From Panax quinquefolius (taxonomy: Eukaryota > Streptophyta > Magnoliopsida > Apiales > Araliaceae): a DNA stretch of 64,000 bases. A model generated the notes under the pieces. That model had not been told where the DNA came from. It saw only the letters and a program-made list of their open reading frames with translations, and did no database searches. Both the position numbers and the translations under genes were made by a program. This document shows, in pieces, positions 41,081 to 55,070 of this stretch. Position 1 is the first letter of the stretch, and each line of letters starts with the position of its first letter. The DNA lies in the NCBI GenBank assembly GCA_020205615.1, contig CM035160.1, positions 10,019,821-10,083,820 of the forward strand. The letters run 5' to 3'.

Positions 41081-42816
41081 TGTGACGCCCCCAAAATAGG
41101 TATACATCACCCATTTTGAGTTGTCAATACATGGTACAGAAACAACTACAATTTTATTATTACAACAGTAAAACTGTGAGTTTGAATACAAATATTATCT
41201 TCTAGACAATATCTATACTCAAATAAATCCTCATCACATTTATTGATACATTATTTTACAAAAATGGTGAGGGCTACTAAACAACTCTCTCTGAACCTTC
41301 ATTCCATACCCCGACTGCACTCGCTATATTCTCGCCTCCCGAGAAGAAAAATGGAACAAAAAGAAAAAGGGTGAGCTCAAATAGCCCAAGAAAGAATATT
41401 ATGACTAAGATAATATACAACAAATTATCGTTAGTCTTCAACAGGAAAAATCTAATAGAATACAATAGACAACAAGTTTTAAATCAATATTCGCAATGAA
41501 ATAATAATTCATTAGAAGAGTTAAGTAGAGAATGCAAACTACTATCTTCTATGTATGAATTTAAAAGTTCATCGCTCATCTTTTATCCCTCAGTAACATC
41601 AATCAATATATATCTCAAATCAAATATTCATCTTTTGCACTACGTGCCAAAGATATTCATCATTAATCATGTTCATCTAAACATCATTCATCTTTCAGAC
41701 TACGGCCAAAGATATTCATCGAAATCATTCATCTTTGCACTACAAGCCAAAGATATTCAATAATATCATCATTTAAGACTGAGGATGATGAAAAATATTT
41801 TTAAAGAAACGAATCCAATGAAACAAAATGACAAGAAATAAGGATTAAGGATTCGTACTTTGTTTTATCCATGTCCAAAAATACCTCAAAAATAATCATA
41901 GTGGTGTAAAATTCAAGAATGATCAAAACATGGATACAATCAAAGCTAGTATCCACAATAGATATTTTTAGGCGAAAAGGAAAATTTTCATTTTTCGATG
42001 AATAATGTCGATTCGTGAATAAAGGTCGATACTTCGATGAATAATGCCAGATTCGTGAATAAGTATCAGATACGTGAATAAAGTGTCGATATCTGTGAAT
42101 AAGAATCTCGACACCAAAAGTTCCAAATTTGGTAAAAACTTCAGATCAATATTTCAAAGATAATGATATTGAAGAAATAATATCATTACGAAAAAAATAA
42201 TATCCCTTACCTCCTGGAAAGACAAAGATTTAACCGGAATACCGGATATAAGCTATAACTTGAACTTGCACCATCAGATAGCAATACTCAAAGTATACTC
42301 AAAATACTCACAAGAATACGCCGATAATATAGAGAGAAAACTTCAATTTCTAAAGTGATTTTCAATTCTAACCCAAGCACCCTATTTATAGGAAAATGCT
42401 TAGAACACCAAAGCGAAAATTTAATAAAATATTAATATATATTTATTAAATTCCTACGCATCCAAAATCTGATTCAAACCATCACCACCAAGAGTGACTC
42501 ACCTTGCCTAACTATAAAAAAAAACGTTTTTCTTATTAAAATATTTAAAACTTCAAAATTAATTATTTCTGAGCTTGAACTTCAATAATTCACAATAAAT
42601 AGCCTTTTGTCAAAAAAATTTGAATCTCACGACAAGACGGATATTCCACGACCAAACGAATATTCCCCGACAACAATGAATATTTTATAACCACTTTATT
42701 CTCAAATATTTCATGATTTTACCCATAATTATCCACATTAATCAAATCAACCTTACTATTTCAAAATAATAAATAGAGAAAATTAAATTTCATTAATAAT
42801 AAGTTGGGGTCTTACA
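41081..42816 (-). repeat. 3' LTR of the gypsy element
   Basis: It begins TGTAAGACCCC at 42816 and ends GGGGGCGTCACA at 41081 on the minus strand. Compared with the 5' LTR it lacks about 0.8 kb: its sequence jumps near 42635 from text matching about 61757 to text matching about 62580. TATAAATA lies at about 42385 on the minus strand. Confidence 0.85.
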
Positions 42817-42828
42817 ACCTCCCTCCTT
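42817..42828 (-). other. Polypurine tract of the gypsy element
   Basis: The minus strand reads AAGGAGGGAGGT directly before the 3' LTR start TGTAAGACC. It matches the tracts of the other two LTR families in the window. Confidence 0.75.
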
Positions 42829-42849
42829 ATGAAATTTCGTCCTCGAAAT

Positions 42850-45645
42850 CGACGTGCGACGCACTGTGTTTCAAAAGGTGAGGATACCTCGCTTTCATTT
42901 CGCTTTCAATTCCTGTGTCATTTCCTCTATAAAGATGATTCCTCCACAAAACTTTAACTTGTGGTATGACCTTTCATGCGTAGGATATGCTCCTTCCTAT
43001 CCAAGATCTTGACAGTACCTCCTCATACGTTAAGTCTTCTACTATCTCGTCCCGCCTAACTCAATAACGTGGTTCGGGTCTTTCACATATTTACTGAAGT
43101 ACGAGATATGTGAAACACATTATGAACACGAGACATACTTTTGAGGTAACGCAAGTCTATAGGCTACATTTCCTACTTCCGGTCAAGAATTTGAAATGGA
43201 CCAATAAATCGTGGATTGAGCTTTCCTCTCTTCCCAAATCTTGTAAATTCCCTTCCATGGAGCAACTCGCAACAATACATGGTAATGCTGCCCCACTTCC
43301 ATTTCGGAATCTCAAGTGGTTGCAACGGACCCTTAGGTACTAGATGCTCCGCCTTTACACGCCGACAAGTTAAACACATCGAGATAAACTTTGCAATTTC
43401 TCTCTTCATATTGTTCCACCAAAATGTATGTCAAAGATCACGATACATTTTAGTACTTCCAGGATGGATTGCAAATGGTGTATCAGGTGCCTCCATCATA
43501 ATCTTGTACTTCAAATCGAAAGTCGTTAGGGACACAAAGTCCGAAGTGGACTCAAGTATTCCTTCTTCATCAATTCTCGCCCTAATAGCTCCTTCTTGTA
43601 CTTTCTTCTTCATAATGCATCAGCCTGCCCATTGGTGGCGAGCAACCTTAACTTTTTCTATTAAAGTTGGCTCTACGCGTATACTTGACATCATCGCACT
43701 CATTCCTGCGATATGATCTTCTACTCAACGCGCCAAATTTACCACGCTCGCTTTTCCGGGATGGTATTGAATAGTGTGGTCGTAGTCTTTCAATAGCTCG
43801 AGTCAACGTCACGCCGCATGTTGAGTTCTTTTTTGAGTGAAGAAATATTTAAGGCTTTTATGGTCCGAATATATCTCCACTTCTCCCCATATAGATAGTG
43901 CCTCCATATCTTTAAGCACGAACGATCGGCTGCCAACTCTAGATCATGAGTAGGATAATTCCTCTCATACTCTTTAAGTTGTCGTGAGGCATAGGCTATG
44001 ACTTTTCCACGTTGCATGAGAACACATCCTAACCTTTGCACGAAGCATCATTTGAGATAACAAATCCATCCGAACCGGATGGTATTGTTAGAACAGTCTT
44101 AAAATAAGTCTCTCTTAAGCTCTTGAAACTCTTCTTGCATTCTTCGCCCAAACAAATTTTGTATCCTTCCGAAGTTAAATTTGGGTTAATGGAGTAGCGA
44201 TTCAAGAAAACCCTTCCACGAATCTCCGATAATAACCACTAAGCCCAAAAACTACATACTTCATCACCGACTTCGGTTGCTCTCCTAACTTTGTATTGCT
44301 TCAATCTTCACGGATCAATGAGATACTCTATGTTTCGACACCACGCGCCCAAGGAATGCTACTTCCTCAAGCCGAACTCACATTTCTTCAACTTGGCATA
44401 AAGCTTGTTTTCACGAAGCCTTTGGAGTACCAAATTTCAAAATGGTGCTCATTATCTTCACTATTTTGGAATATACGAGGATGTCATCAATAAAGACAAC
44501 AACGAATTGATCCAAATATTCCTCAATACTCGATTCATCATATCCATGAAAGCCGCAGGAGCATTAGTCAATCTGAAAGACATGACTAAGAATTCATAAT
44601 GCCCGCATCGAAGTTCTAAAGGCGCCTTTGGAATATCCTCGCCTCTAATCTTTAGTGATGATATCCGAATCGAAGATCGATCTTTGAAAAAATTGTGCCT
44701 TGCAGAATCGGTCAAACAAGTCATCAATACGAGGTAGAGGATACCTATTCTTAATGGTGACATGGTTCAATTCCCGATAGTCAATACAAAGTCGATACTC
44801 CCCGCCTTTCTTCTTTACGAATAAATAGGAGCACCCCCAAGGAGATGTACTTAGGACGAATGAAACCGATGTCCAACAATTCCTCAGTAGTTGGAACTTT
44901 AACTCCTGAAGTTCAATAGAAGCCATTCGATATGGGATTTTAGAAATGGGCTTTGTACCGTGTTCAAGATCAATAAAGAATTCAACTTCACGCCTGGGGT
45001 GAACAGGAAGTTCTTCAGAAATACGTCGTGGAAAGTCAATAACAACAGAATATTATTCAAATTTGACGTGTCTTTATTCAAATCCATAACATGGGCTAAG
45101 AAAAGCTTGACATCCGCTTTTCAATAAACGAATAGCTTTATGATTAGATATGACAAAGATTGATTTTAATGGTTTAGTTTCTTGAATTGCATACAACAGG
45201 TTGGTTAGGAATACGAAAACTAACAACCTTACGAAAAACAATCAATTTTGGCATGATGAGTAGTTAACCAATCAATCCCTAAAATCACATCAAAAGCAAG
45301 TATCTTTAAAGAGATAAGGTCAACAGTAAGGTGATGGTGCCAACTTGAATCAAACAAGATTTATAAACAATGGATGTGATGAAAGTTTCTCCTAACGGAG
45401 TTTCCATAGATAGGTCAAAGTCTAATTTCTCCTGAGTCAAGTTTAAACGCGTTGAGCACAAGCAGGAGAGATAAATGAATGGGTAAAGACCCCATCAAGT
45501 AAGATATAAACTTCGCAAGAATTTATAAATAGCTTACCCGTGATCACCTCGTTTGGGTTCCTCGCATTTTGACTGATCCACAACAAACGCTTCTTCCGAG
45601 AACCGCTGACTTTGACTTTTTTGGGACAGTCTTTTGAGTCACCGT
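42850..45645 (-). pseudogene. Degenerate gypsy gag-pol polyprotein
   Basis: In order on the minus strand: gag zinc-knuckle end (DCPKK, near 45630), protease (TGKLFINSCEVYILLDGVFTHSFIS, with the DSG motif altered to DG), RT ([28 protein letters not shown] at about 44890-44700; [28 protein letters not shown]; active-site FIDDIL near 44485 in another frame), RNase H ([23 protein letters not shown], 44041-43900), and integrase zinc finger (HPGSTKMYRDL, CLTCRRVKAEH). After WKWGSITM (about 43290) the frame resumes at FGKRGKLNPRFIGPFQILDR. The DDE catalytic core, normally about 200 residues, is therefore absent. A tail with NVFHIS and YEE/ILDRKEH follows to about 42900. Several frameshifts separate the blocks. 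Confidence 0.88.
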
Positions 45646-46966
45646 TGTAAGGCCCCAATTTTATGAAATAAAAGTATTCCATTTTTCTTATAATTACTAT
45701 TCAGTAAATGGTTAAATTGATAAAAGTTAAAGTTAAAGGTGATATATATAATTTTTTCAAAATAAGCAAGTGGTTATAAAATATTATTGTTTTAATATTC
45801 GTTTGGTCGTGGAATATTCTTTTTTGTCGGGAATATCGATCACGATGACGCACCTTTGTGTGGGCCCCATAACTGAAAGCGTTTGGATGAAGAAACGACA
45901 AATATAAGTTATTTATAAATGACTACCAGTAGTTATTCAAGTAATAATTGCTCAAATACTCTGCGTGGTTAAAACACAAGAAAGACACCAGATTGCACCA
46001 TTGATTCTTACGTAAGAAAGCACTACTCAATAATTGTTACAATGAATTCTTCGCTCAATATTATATTTTATCGATTCAATAATCGATGCGTTGATATTTT
46101 ATATTACTCGTTGTTTTAATAATTGTCACTACACAAGATTTTCCATTATCGAAGCAATAATTCATATTATCCTAATAATATTATTAGAAAATATTATTGG
46201 CAATGTCTAGAAAGTTACATCCTAAGGAGAGGTTTGGTCACCTAATCATGGCCACCAGAAGAGAAATCTTTATTGAAAGCCCTCTTTCCTTGAACCGCCT
46301 CATCATTATTATTTGTGATTCTCAGTAATATTATTTGTGAATAATTAATTATTGATTAATATGATAAGAAAAATATTCATTTTATGTGGATATAGATGGA
46401 GAAAATTTTAAAGTGACAATTGTTGAAAATTAATAATTTATCTTTTTCTCGATAAAATAATTCATTTAAATATATTATTTTAATAATATATTAACTGATA
46501 TTTTTATAATGAATGTGGGATATATGAGTATATGAGGAGTAAGAGTATTTTGTGGTAATAAATGTTTAACACATATTTTGTGTGTTGGTGGACACAATTA
46601 TCGAATCAAATTTGATTATACCGTAAAATCACCCGTTTGGATTCTCGGTCAATTGTTGTTTGGAATTTGGAAAAACTTTCTTCTGCAAAGTTGTAGAGAA
46701 TTGAATTTCCTATAAAAACTCTTGAGATTCGAATTTTAAGATAAAAGGGCTATTTATTATGAATTATTGAAGTTCTGAAGTTCCGAAATAATTGATTTTT
46801 GAAAGTTTTAATTATTTTTATTTACAAAAACGTGTTTTTCATTTTGTTTTCCTCATTTAACATGTGATAGGGGCTGAGTTCAGATGGTAAAACATGCGTA
46901 TGAAGTTTTGGAAAAAATATAATAATATTTAATAAATTTTCTGCTTTGGTGTTCTAAGCATTTTCC

Positions 46967-46974
46967 TATAAATA
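46967..46974 (+). promoter_or_regulatory. TATA box of the family B left LTR
   Basis: CCTATAAATAGGGTGCTTAG is conserved in the right LTR (TATAAATA at 56894-56901) and, slightly changed, in family A (20797). It is the likely transcription core of the LTR. Confidence 0.65.
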
Positions 46975-48344
46975 GGGTGCTTAGGTTAGAATTAAAAATC
47001 ACACCAGAAACTGAAGTTTTCTCTCTCTATATTATCGAGCGTATTCTTGTGAGTATTTTGAGTATACTTTGAGTGTTGCTATATCACGGTGCAAGTTCGC
47101 TCAAATAAGTTATTCTAATTAAAGTCTTCGCTCTTTTGAGGTAAGGGATAAGAAGGGATTTTAAGGTTATTATGTTTTTAGTTTGAAATTTTTCTGAACC
47201 TTCAAAAATTCTGGAAAAATTTGAAATGATATTTTGATGAGTTTTAGAGTGTGTCCAAAATAGCGATTTTTGGATGTATATATTTGGAGTTATGGATTTT
47301 ATGAGAAAAGACTATTTTAAAAGTAACTATTTATAACTCCTTGTGATTAACTCCAAAATTGATGAAATTTTTATTAGGAGTACATCTATGTAATATCAGT
47401 ATACCGTGTAAATTGCAGAATTTTTGGATAAAAGTATAATTTATGATAAATGTTTAAATATTCGGTGATTTTGGCCATATGAAAAATAGTAAATGAATTT
47501 TTAAAATTTTGAGAAAAATATATGTTCAATATGGGACTATGTTATGCTAAATCTCAAAAAAGAAATATTTTTAGAACTGATTTGATATTTTTTATGAAAA
47601 TATTCTAGTTATGAATAAATGAATTAAATATGTTATGTGAAGTAAGAAAATTGGAAAATATGATTTTATGGCTTGAGAATCATATATGAGGTATATGCAG
47701 ATTTTTTATGAGGGTTTTGGTTATTAGTGATGAAATCTTATGAGTTTGACATTTTATGATGATTAAATGCATTAATTAGTAAAGTGTAAACAATTTAATT
47801 AAATTGTTTATAAGTTTTAGAAATGATTAAAATATTATTGTAATATTAATAATATTAGATTATGAGATTTCTAAGTGATTTATAACATTTGGATTAAGGT
47901 GTTATAAATATGGATATGAATTTTATTATGAAACTTTATCTTTTCGTTATCGAGGTTCTTATGCACGATATACGATTACTATGTACGAATCATTTTCTAC
48001 TATTCACGATAAATTGGTTTTTCTCCGACCAAATTATCGTTGATTTATGAATCTTACTCTTGAAATTAAAACCATGTTTTGATTATATTGTTTTTATATA
48101 ATATTCTTATAACCCTAATGATAATATTTCTCTTTGACTTGAGTGTAAAGATGGGTAGATTATTGGTATGATCGCGACTATAGGTTCTCTTTGGCGAAGA
48201 AGCAAAAAGTTGAATTGTTGAATCGGTATGATCATGACCATTGAATTTATAATTGAATATTTTTAGCTTAAGTGCAAAGGTGAATTGATCAACATGGTTA
48301 TAATTATTGTTATATAACTTCAAATGATTATGTATTTCTTTGAT

Positions 48345-48625
48345 ATATGAATATCTTTGGCTCGTTGTGCAAAGATGACTTGTTGATGAATATCTTAGCT
48401 CAGAAAGTGCAAAAGATGAATTATTGATGAATATCTTTTGCTCAGAATGCAAAGATGACTTTTGTTGTTGAATATCTTTACTTTGTAGTGCAAAAGATGA
48501 ATTATTGATGAATATCTTTGGCTCGTAATGCAAAGATGACTGTTGTTGAATATCTTTACTTTGTAGTGTAAAGATGAATCTGTTGATGAATATCTTTGGC
48601 CCGTGGTGCAAAGATGAATTTATTA
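48345..48625 (+). repeat. Tandem array in the family B left LTR
   Basis: About eight units of roughly 33 bases combine TTGATGAATATCTTTGGCTC and GTAATGCAAAGATGA. The right LTR has the matching array at about 58275-58550. The 181-codon open frame on the minus strand here is made by the repeat. Confidence 0.85.
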
Positions 48626-49202
48626 GTATGATTATGAGCAGGGAGCGCGATTTGGTATAACCATGATATTTGATGTTTTAGGTAAAGACAAGTGATGAAA
48701 ATTATCTTCGTCCTGGATGAGAAGAGGAATTTAGAATCACAATTATGATTATGAGTTATTCATATGATTGTGGAAAGGAACTGTTGATTGATGTTACAGG
48801 GATAAAATATTGTTGGTGGACTTTTAACGCTGGAGAAGATAATAGACTTTATATATACCTATTTGACTCTTTTAATGGATTGCTTCGTTCACCGCAACTA
48901 TGGTTGAAAAGTTTTATCATCTACTATATGTTCTAAATCTCCGATTTATTACTTGATGAAGACTATTGATAATTTATTTATCTTTAGTCATAATATTCTT
49001 TATCGAGCTAGTTGTGCTCACCCTTTTGTTTCACAATTCCTTTCGTGTAATAAAAGTGTAATTTGGTGAAAGGGGGATAACAAGAGAATATAACGGTGCA
49101 CTACTAGAAATTCGACATATAGCGACGAGCTATAGCGACGATTTACATTGAATCGTCATTATTCGATGGCAGTAACTGTCATTATAGAGTATCTATAGCG
49201 AC

Positions 49203-49760
49203 TTGCCTAAGACGAAAACCGCTCTTCATATAGAGGTTTTATTTAAGAAACCCTCCCGCTTTCCCCAAATTCTTCTAACCCTATCCCCAACTCTTCTCGA
49301 ACCCGTCCCCTCGATATCTCGATTTAAGAATTCATCGATGTCTCCGACCATTTATCTTCTATATCTCCTCCGCCCCTCCACCGCTCACTTCAACAACTTC
49401 TAGAATCCCTTTCCATCCCCGGTTGAAGCCTCCGAATGTCCAATTCTTTGCATTTTATCAACTTTAGGTTTGAGATTACGGAGAGAATGGATGGATTCTG
49501 TATTAGCACCTTGAGACCGCGGTTCATGGTTTTTCCGCTTGATTCTGCGCAAAGAAAGGCTAAGCTCTATTTCGAAAGCGCTTAACGATTCTCGATATGA
49601 ACTATACCAGAGGGTGTGCTTCCCCACAAGCATTAGCTAGTCTAATCATACTCTTAAGTGTCTCTCTCAGATATTTGTTCTACCAACACTTTCGTGTAAT
49701 CCAAATCCAAACCCTAGTACTTACAGTTTTCATGTATATGTATAATAGTGTATATGAATT
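49203..49760 (+). other. Probable captured 5' region of a host gene inside the CACTA
   Basis: This segment is much richer in C and CT runs than its surroundings (CCCTCCCGCTTTCCCC, TCTCCTCCGCCCCTCC) and includes AAACCCTAG, typical of plant gene leaders. It lies just upstream of the Ca2+-ATPase fragment and may be that gene's leader region with its intron, whose acceptor-like TTTCAG is at about 49878. No protein could be identified. Confidence 0.4.
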
Positions 49761-49936
49761 GTTATGTTAATGTTATTACTTTAGAATTTTGATTTTACTG
49801 GTAATTTTAGATCTTAGGTTTATGAAATTTGCATAATCATATCATGAGATTTATGTGTTGATATTTATTAATTTCAGGTGAGAAATTGAAAGGTTAGTAT
49901 CCAAATTGTGTGGTTTGGATTAAATTGGTGGGACTT

Positions 49937-50445
<509 letters not shown>

Positions 50446-50673
50446 TTTTGCTCTTTTGTATTTACGATTCTTGATTTTTCCCCTATATTACATGTTTATA
50501 TCACATGCATACTGAGATAGATCTATCATGCTTTGGTCTTGTGTGTATTATTGAAGTCTAATTCATTGAGTTTGATAGATGTTGATGTGTAATGATTTGT
50601 TTAGGTGAAATTTATTTTCTTTTGACTTTTCCTTTTAGAAGATCTAAAACTTCATGTGTTTCTTTTGCTTTTA

Positions 50674-50785
50674 GGTGAAATAATTGTTCAGAGAACAATA
50701 AACATCTCATTCACTTCTACTGCTGAAGTTTATGGAAAACAATTGGTAGCTATCTTCCTAAAGATAGCCCTTGCGCCGCTGTGTA
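50674..50785 (+). pseudogene. Captured UDP-apiose/UDP-xylose synthase (AXS) exon fragment
   Basis: After a TTTTAG acceptor-like site, the text reads with small gaps as CSENNK-LIHF, then EVYGK, then GSYLPKDSP. This is the AXS motif order (YCSENNKRLIHFSTCEVYGK, GSxLPKD) in the extended SDR fold, and includes the region near the catalytic Tyr motif's upstream strand. About 37 residues are present with several indels. The identification is from memory of the family and would be settled by a protein search. Confidence 0.7.
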
Positions 50786-53040
50786 AGTGTCAACTTTCTA
50801 TATCTGTGATCTCTTGTTGATTAAATTAAAAAGATCCAATTTTATTCAGTTCATATGGCCCGTAAAATGATATAATCTTTGAATGAGACTAAACTATTTA
50901 AGGATGGCTTGTAAAACTAGAGTTTTACACTCTAATAACAAATGACATATATAGGGAACTTAGGAGAAAATCAAGGAATTTGAATTGTATTAATGATTTT
51001 GTATTTATTATTTACCATGGTACATAATTTATTCTCATATTGAATATGATGGTTTTGATGGTTTCGTATACAACAGAGATCAAAAGGTGCCAAAGATTTG
51101 TATTGGAATAGTTTCACGCCTGCAAGTTAGGCTGCTGCGATTTGTGTGTTCATAGCTTTGCCAAACCATTCCCGGCTCGATGATCTCTTACTTCGTGTAA
51201 AATACTTTTTCTCGTCTGGTTTCAGTACATCCCGATTTATTCACTTAGCTGAAGCTTGGATGAATGAAGTTCATGATTGTCTTTGGGCAAACGCTTGAGT
51301 AAATTAAATGAGAACACAATTATAGCCGAAATGGAGGGGTTTTATATGCTTAAAATACTTCCATATATATGTTTTGTGTTACATATTTAAAATGGTTATA
51401 AATAAGCATATAGAGTCAGCCATATAACTTATATGTAAGCTATCTTAAAATTAAATATCGAACAAAGAAGGGGGTAGAAACATTGTTAGTTAAAGAATGG
51501 CGAGAAAGCCTTAGCTAATCGCCAATGTAAAGTCTTGAATGCTAGCCTTTGATATGGAGATCGCTATAAATACCAAAGTAGAGAGGTCTCTCAAGTATGT
51601 ATCTGAGTAAAGCTCGATCCCATGTTGAAACATCCATCTTAAAATCAATTGGTAGTTTGGTACTAAGTAGAGGTCTCTCAAGTATATAAGTGAGTTTTCA
51701 GAATTTAAATGTCGATGTGGGACTTTAATCCAATAGTATAAAATGTGAAAGGTGCAATAGTGTGTGCGGATTTACAAAGATTATTAGACATCGTTTTGTT
51801 AAGGATCGCTAGCTCTTCTTGACCCAATTCAAAAAATGAATAATTTGAGGTCCAATCATAGTTTATGTTTACTTTTGCACATTAAGATGCCAAATAAATA
51901 TGTTCATGTACACATACCGCATAAAGTATGTGTGATTATTATTTAGTTCATTATAGTTTTAATATAGATATTTTTTTTAAACTCGAGCTATTCATAGCAT
52001 TCAAAATTTAAATTTATGTATATGTATACGATCTTTCCCCAAAATAATTTGTTGATTTTATATGTTTTGTGTTAAATGGTAACATTTATGGGCGATTACA
52101 CTATTAATTATGCACATGTGGTACAACAATAGTTTATCGCATACTATTAATTATGCACATATACGGTACAACAATAGTTTATTGCCTAATTTTGCTCTAC
52201 ACAATAAGAATCCCTATAAAGAACTAAGAAGTTATTTCTCAAAAAAAGGAATAAACAAGGCGATTTGAAAAGTATGCTCATGCAGATTTTTTCCTGGCCT
52301 AGTTAATCATTATCTTCTACTTTCTTACATCGACTTAACAAATGGAAAGAAAAAGAAATTGAGAATTTGTTTAATTCTTTGAATTTACATTTTCTGCGAT
52401 CAAAATATATATGATATATTTCAACTAAGATAAGTATTGATCGGCGAGTTAATGTTCTATGTTCATTGTCAAGAAGCCCAAGAACGGAGTGGCTTTTAAC
52501 TATCCAATAAAAAAATTTGGTAAAAGAATATTAATAAAATTTTAAATCCAATACTTTTCCATAAATGACAATATTAATCAAGAACGTTATCTGCTACAAT
52601 TTCATTCTCTTTTTTTTTATTATAGTATTGGTATTGGTTATGTGTTTGCTTATATAGTTACATGTCATGCGTTATGGTTTCAAAATGATCATGGTTATGG
52701 AGGACCTCTTGGTCTCATTGAATTCACCTTTCTCGGATAGTCTTAAGGTAATCTCTTGTACATGCTTATCTTATGTATTATATATGAAAGAACTGCATTT
52801 TCAACAGTATTCAGCGTGAATAACTTCTTCATGTTGCATTGCAAAGTCTAATTGTCGATGTAAGATACAATACTCTTTAGCAAATTGGTAATCGCTTTAT
52901 AATTACATTAATACATATGTACATTGGGTAAGCATTGTCTCCTCCTGTATCAGACATTATAAGTAGTAGAGGTTAAGTACAATATCTAGAATAACCTTAA
53001 TTCATTCATCATCCATATTCTCTTAATTTCCTACTTTGAA
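50786..53040. other. CACTA interior of mostly unknown origin
   Basis: About 51070-51310 has coding-like composition in broken frames (for example FTPAS, AAAICVFIALPNHS, AEAWMNEVHDCLW) but I do not recognise the source. The rest is AT-rich. A 25-base unit around TATTAATTATGCACAT occurs twice at about 52100-52175. No transposase similarity is seen. Confidence 0.45.
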
Positions 53041-53045
53041 GAAAA

Positions 53046-53775
53046 ATGTCTAGTCATGGATCAAATTGTAATGCAGGGTTCTAACTGCAAGTGTGGCAAC
53101 TATGGAGGTAAAACTTCTTATTACATATCTAAGTCGCACATCCAAACATGCGAAATATGTATAAGTTCTCATTTTTTTTGGGGGCATATAAATTCTCAAC
53201 TCTATCAACAATAACAATAAGTTGTTATAGTTTTTGATTGGGCTTATAAATGAGTGCAACAAGACAAATTTAAGGCCCCTAGCCCTTTGGGACATGAGAA
53301 TTGAGCATTGATCTCACGATCCGAGTTGGGGAAGCAATTATCTAGTTTTTCTTTTTTAAGATTAAAATATTATTATTCGCTAAAAGCATAGTTATATATT
53401 AAAACATGCACACAAATTTCTTTCTTTTATTTTCTTTCAAAATTATCGAAATGTTTGAGTGCGTATCTGGATGCACCTTGATATAGAGACCACCACAATT
53501 GCCACCATCATCGCTGGGGGTTGCACCAAAGAAAGACGATGTATAATTCATCCTAAATAAGCTTTAATTTCTTATCTTTGAATCAAGATTTAATTAAAAA
53601 TATATATGTATATACATTAAACTCTCGCGAATATTATTATAGTTACTTTGATGGGTCCGAGAAGAACTTTGAGTCAAGGAGGGCATGCCTGCAAGTGTGG
53701 ATCAAACCGCAATCGTGATCCATGCAATCACCGATCATCACCAAACGTATCGATGGATGATGGGACACCAAACGG
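53046..53775 (+). pseudogene. Captured plant metallothionein fragment (two exons)
   Basis: Exon 1 starts ATG at 53046 and reads MSSHGSNCNAG, then, after a one-base slip, SNCKCGNYGG with a GTAAAA donor at about 53108. After a probable intron, exon 2 (about 53644-53775) reads YFDGSEKNFES, then, after a slip, GGHACKCGSNRNRDPCN. The paired Cys-rich ends with a Cys-free spacer are those of plant metallothioneins. Several conserved cysteines are replaced (Cys to His, Ala or Arg, as TGC/TGT to CGC/CGT), which would ruin metal binding. Confidence 0.75.
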
Positions 53776-55070
53776 CAACTTGTGGTTTGTGTCGTTATGT
53801 TTTATCTAAATAAAGGAATATGATGAAGCTTAATAAGACAAATAGCCACCGCCTCAATGAGAAAATTCATTTCTTATTTGTTTGAGATAAACATGTAAGG
53901 TGGACAATGTACTTATTTGTGATGCTTGTAATGTTGTAATGTGAATGATTTTAAATAATGTATATAATATTTTTATATTTTATTTTATATCAGATTTGTG
54001 TTTGTTGAATAAATGTGCATTATTAATATTTTTTTTAAATATGAAAAGGCTATAGCGACGGTCCATCGAATCGTAGCTATAGTGTTCTATAAAACACATC
54101 CCTATAAATGACGGTCACACCGAAAGTCGCTTATAGACATCTATAGCTACTACCACGACTATAAGAATAACTCTTAATGACCGTTAAGAAAGAGCAAATA
54201 CACGATTTTGCCACTTACTATATAGTTAGGGCTCATGACCGTCGCTATAAAGCTTTACCGACGGGTTCTATGGCGACGGTTGGTGATCATTCGCTAAAAC
54301 TTTTTAAATGACGGTTTTTGGCTTATAGCGATGATCTGCCCCATGAATCGTCGCTATAAACTCGATTTTTTAGTAGTGGTGGTCTATAGTTATTGAGGTT
54401 CTCTCTAGAGTATGGAAATAATTTTATTGAGGACTTTAGTGTGTTGTATTTTATACATCATTTAATAGTTATTTTTGGTGAATTAAATAGGGTGAAAGTA
54501 ACCCAACTTTGGAAGGGTGTTTTGTCACTATCATACAAGATGTCTAATGACATACAACCTCGTGTTATCATAAGACATGGTTGTGCTCATCCACTTGCCG
54601 AGTATATTTACAAGCACTACCTATATAATCTTGGTGTTTGTTTGGAGTATAATACCCAATTAGAGAGATGGAGATAATGATATGTCAAGAGAAGACTCAC
54701 CATTGGGAAGAATATGATAAGAATCTTCTCGTTTTTCTTTGGGGTCTATCGGTCAACCAAGGATAATTACGTGGCCATATGATATCTACCATAACCTAAA
54801 AGTATGGCCTCTCATGTATGAAAGGTTTCTTGAGCACTTCCCAAAGATTCTAATTTCTAAAATGCAGGTTTTTGACTATACCTTTTATGTAAGGTGTCAT
54901 TGTGACGTCTTCATGGCTTGGTATATATTTGTATCCAAACTCACAAAGATATGTGTTTGTTGTATTTTTGCACGACAATTGTTATAATAAAGTTGTAGTT
55001 ATTTTTCGCACCACGTATTTGGCGACTCGTAATGGGTTGGATGGAATGGACCTATTTTGGGGGCGTTACA

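Noticed and set aside
43216..43716. 166-codon open frame on the plus strand
   Set aside because: It lies antisense to the gypsy integrase region, whose minus-strand motifs are clear.
42850..45645. Possible integrated pararetrovirus
   Set aside because: The domain order PR-RT-RH-integrase, the LTRs, primer site and polypurine tract identify a Ty3/gypsy retrotransposon; no movement or coat protein is seen.
48066..48611. 181-codon open frame on the minus strand
   Set aside because: It is produced by the LTR tandem array; repeated KIFINNSSFAL-like units reflect the DNA repeat.
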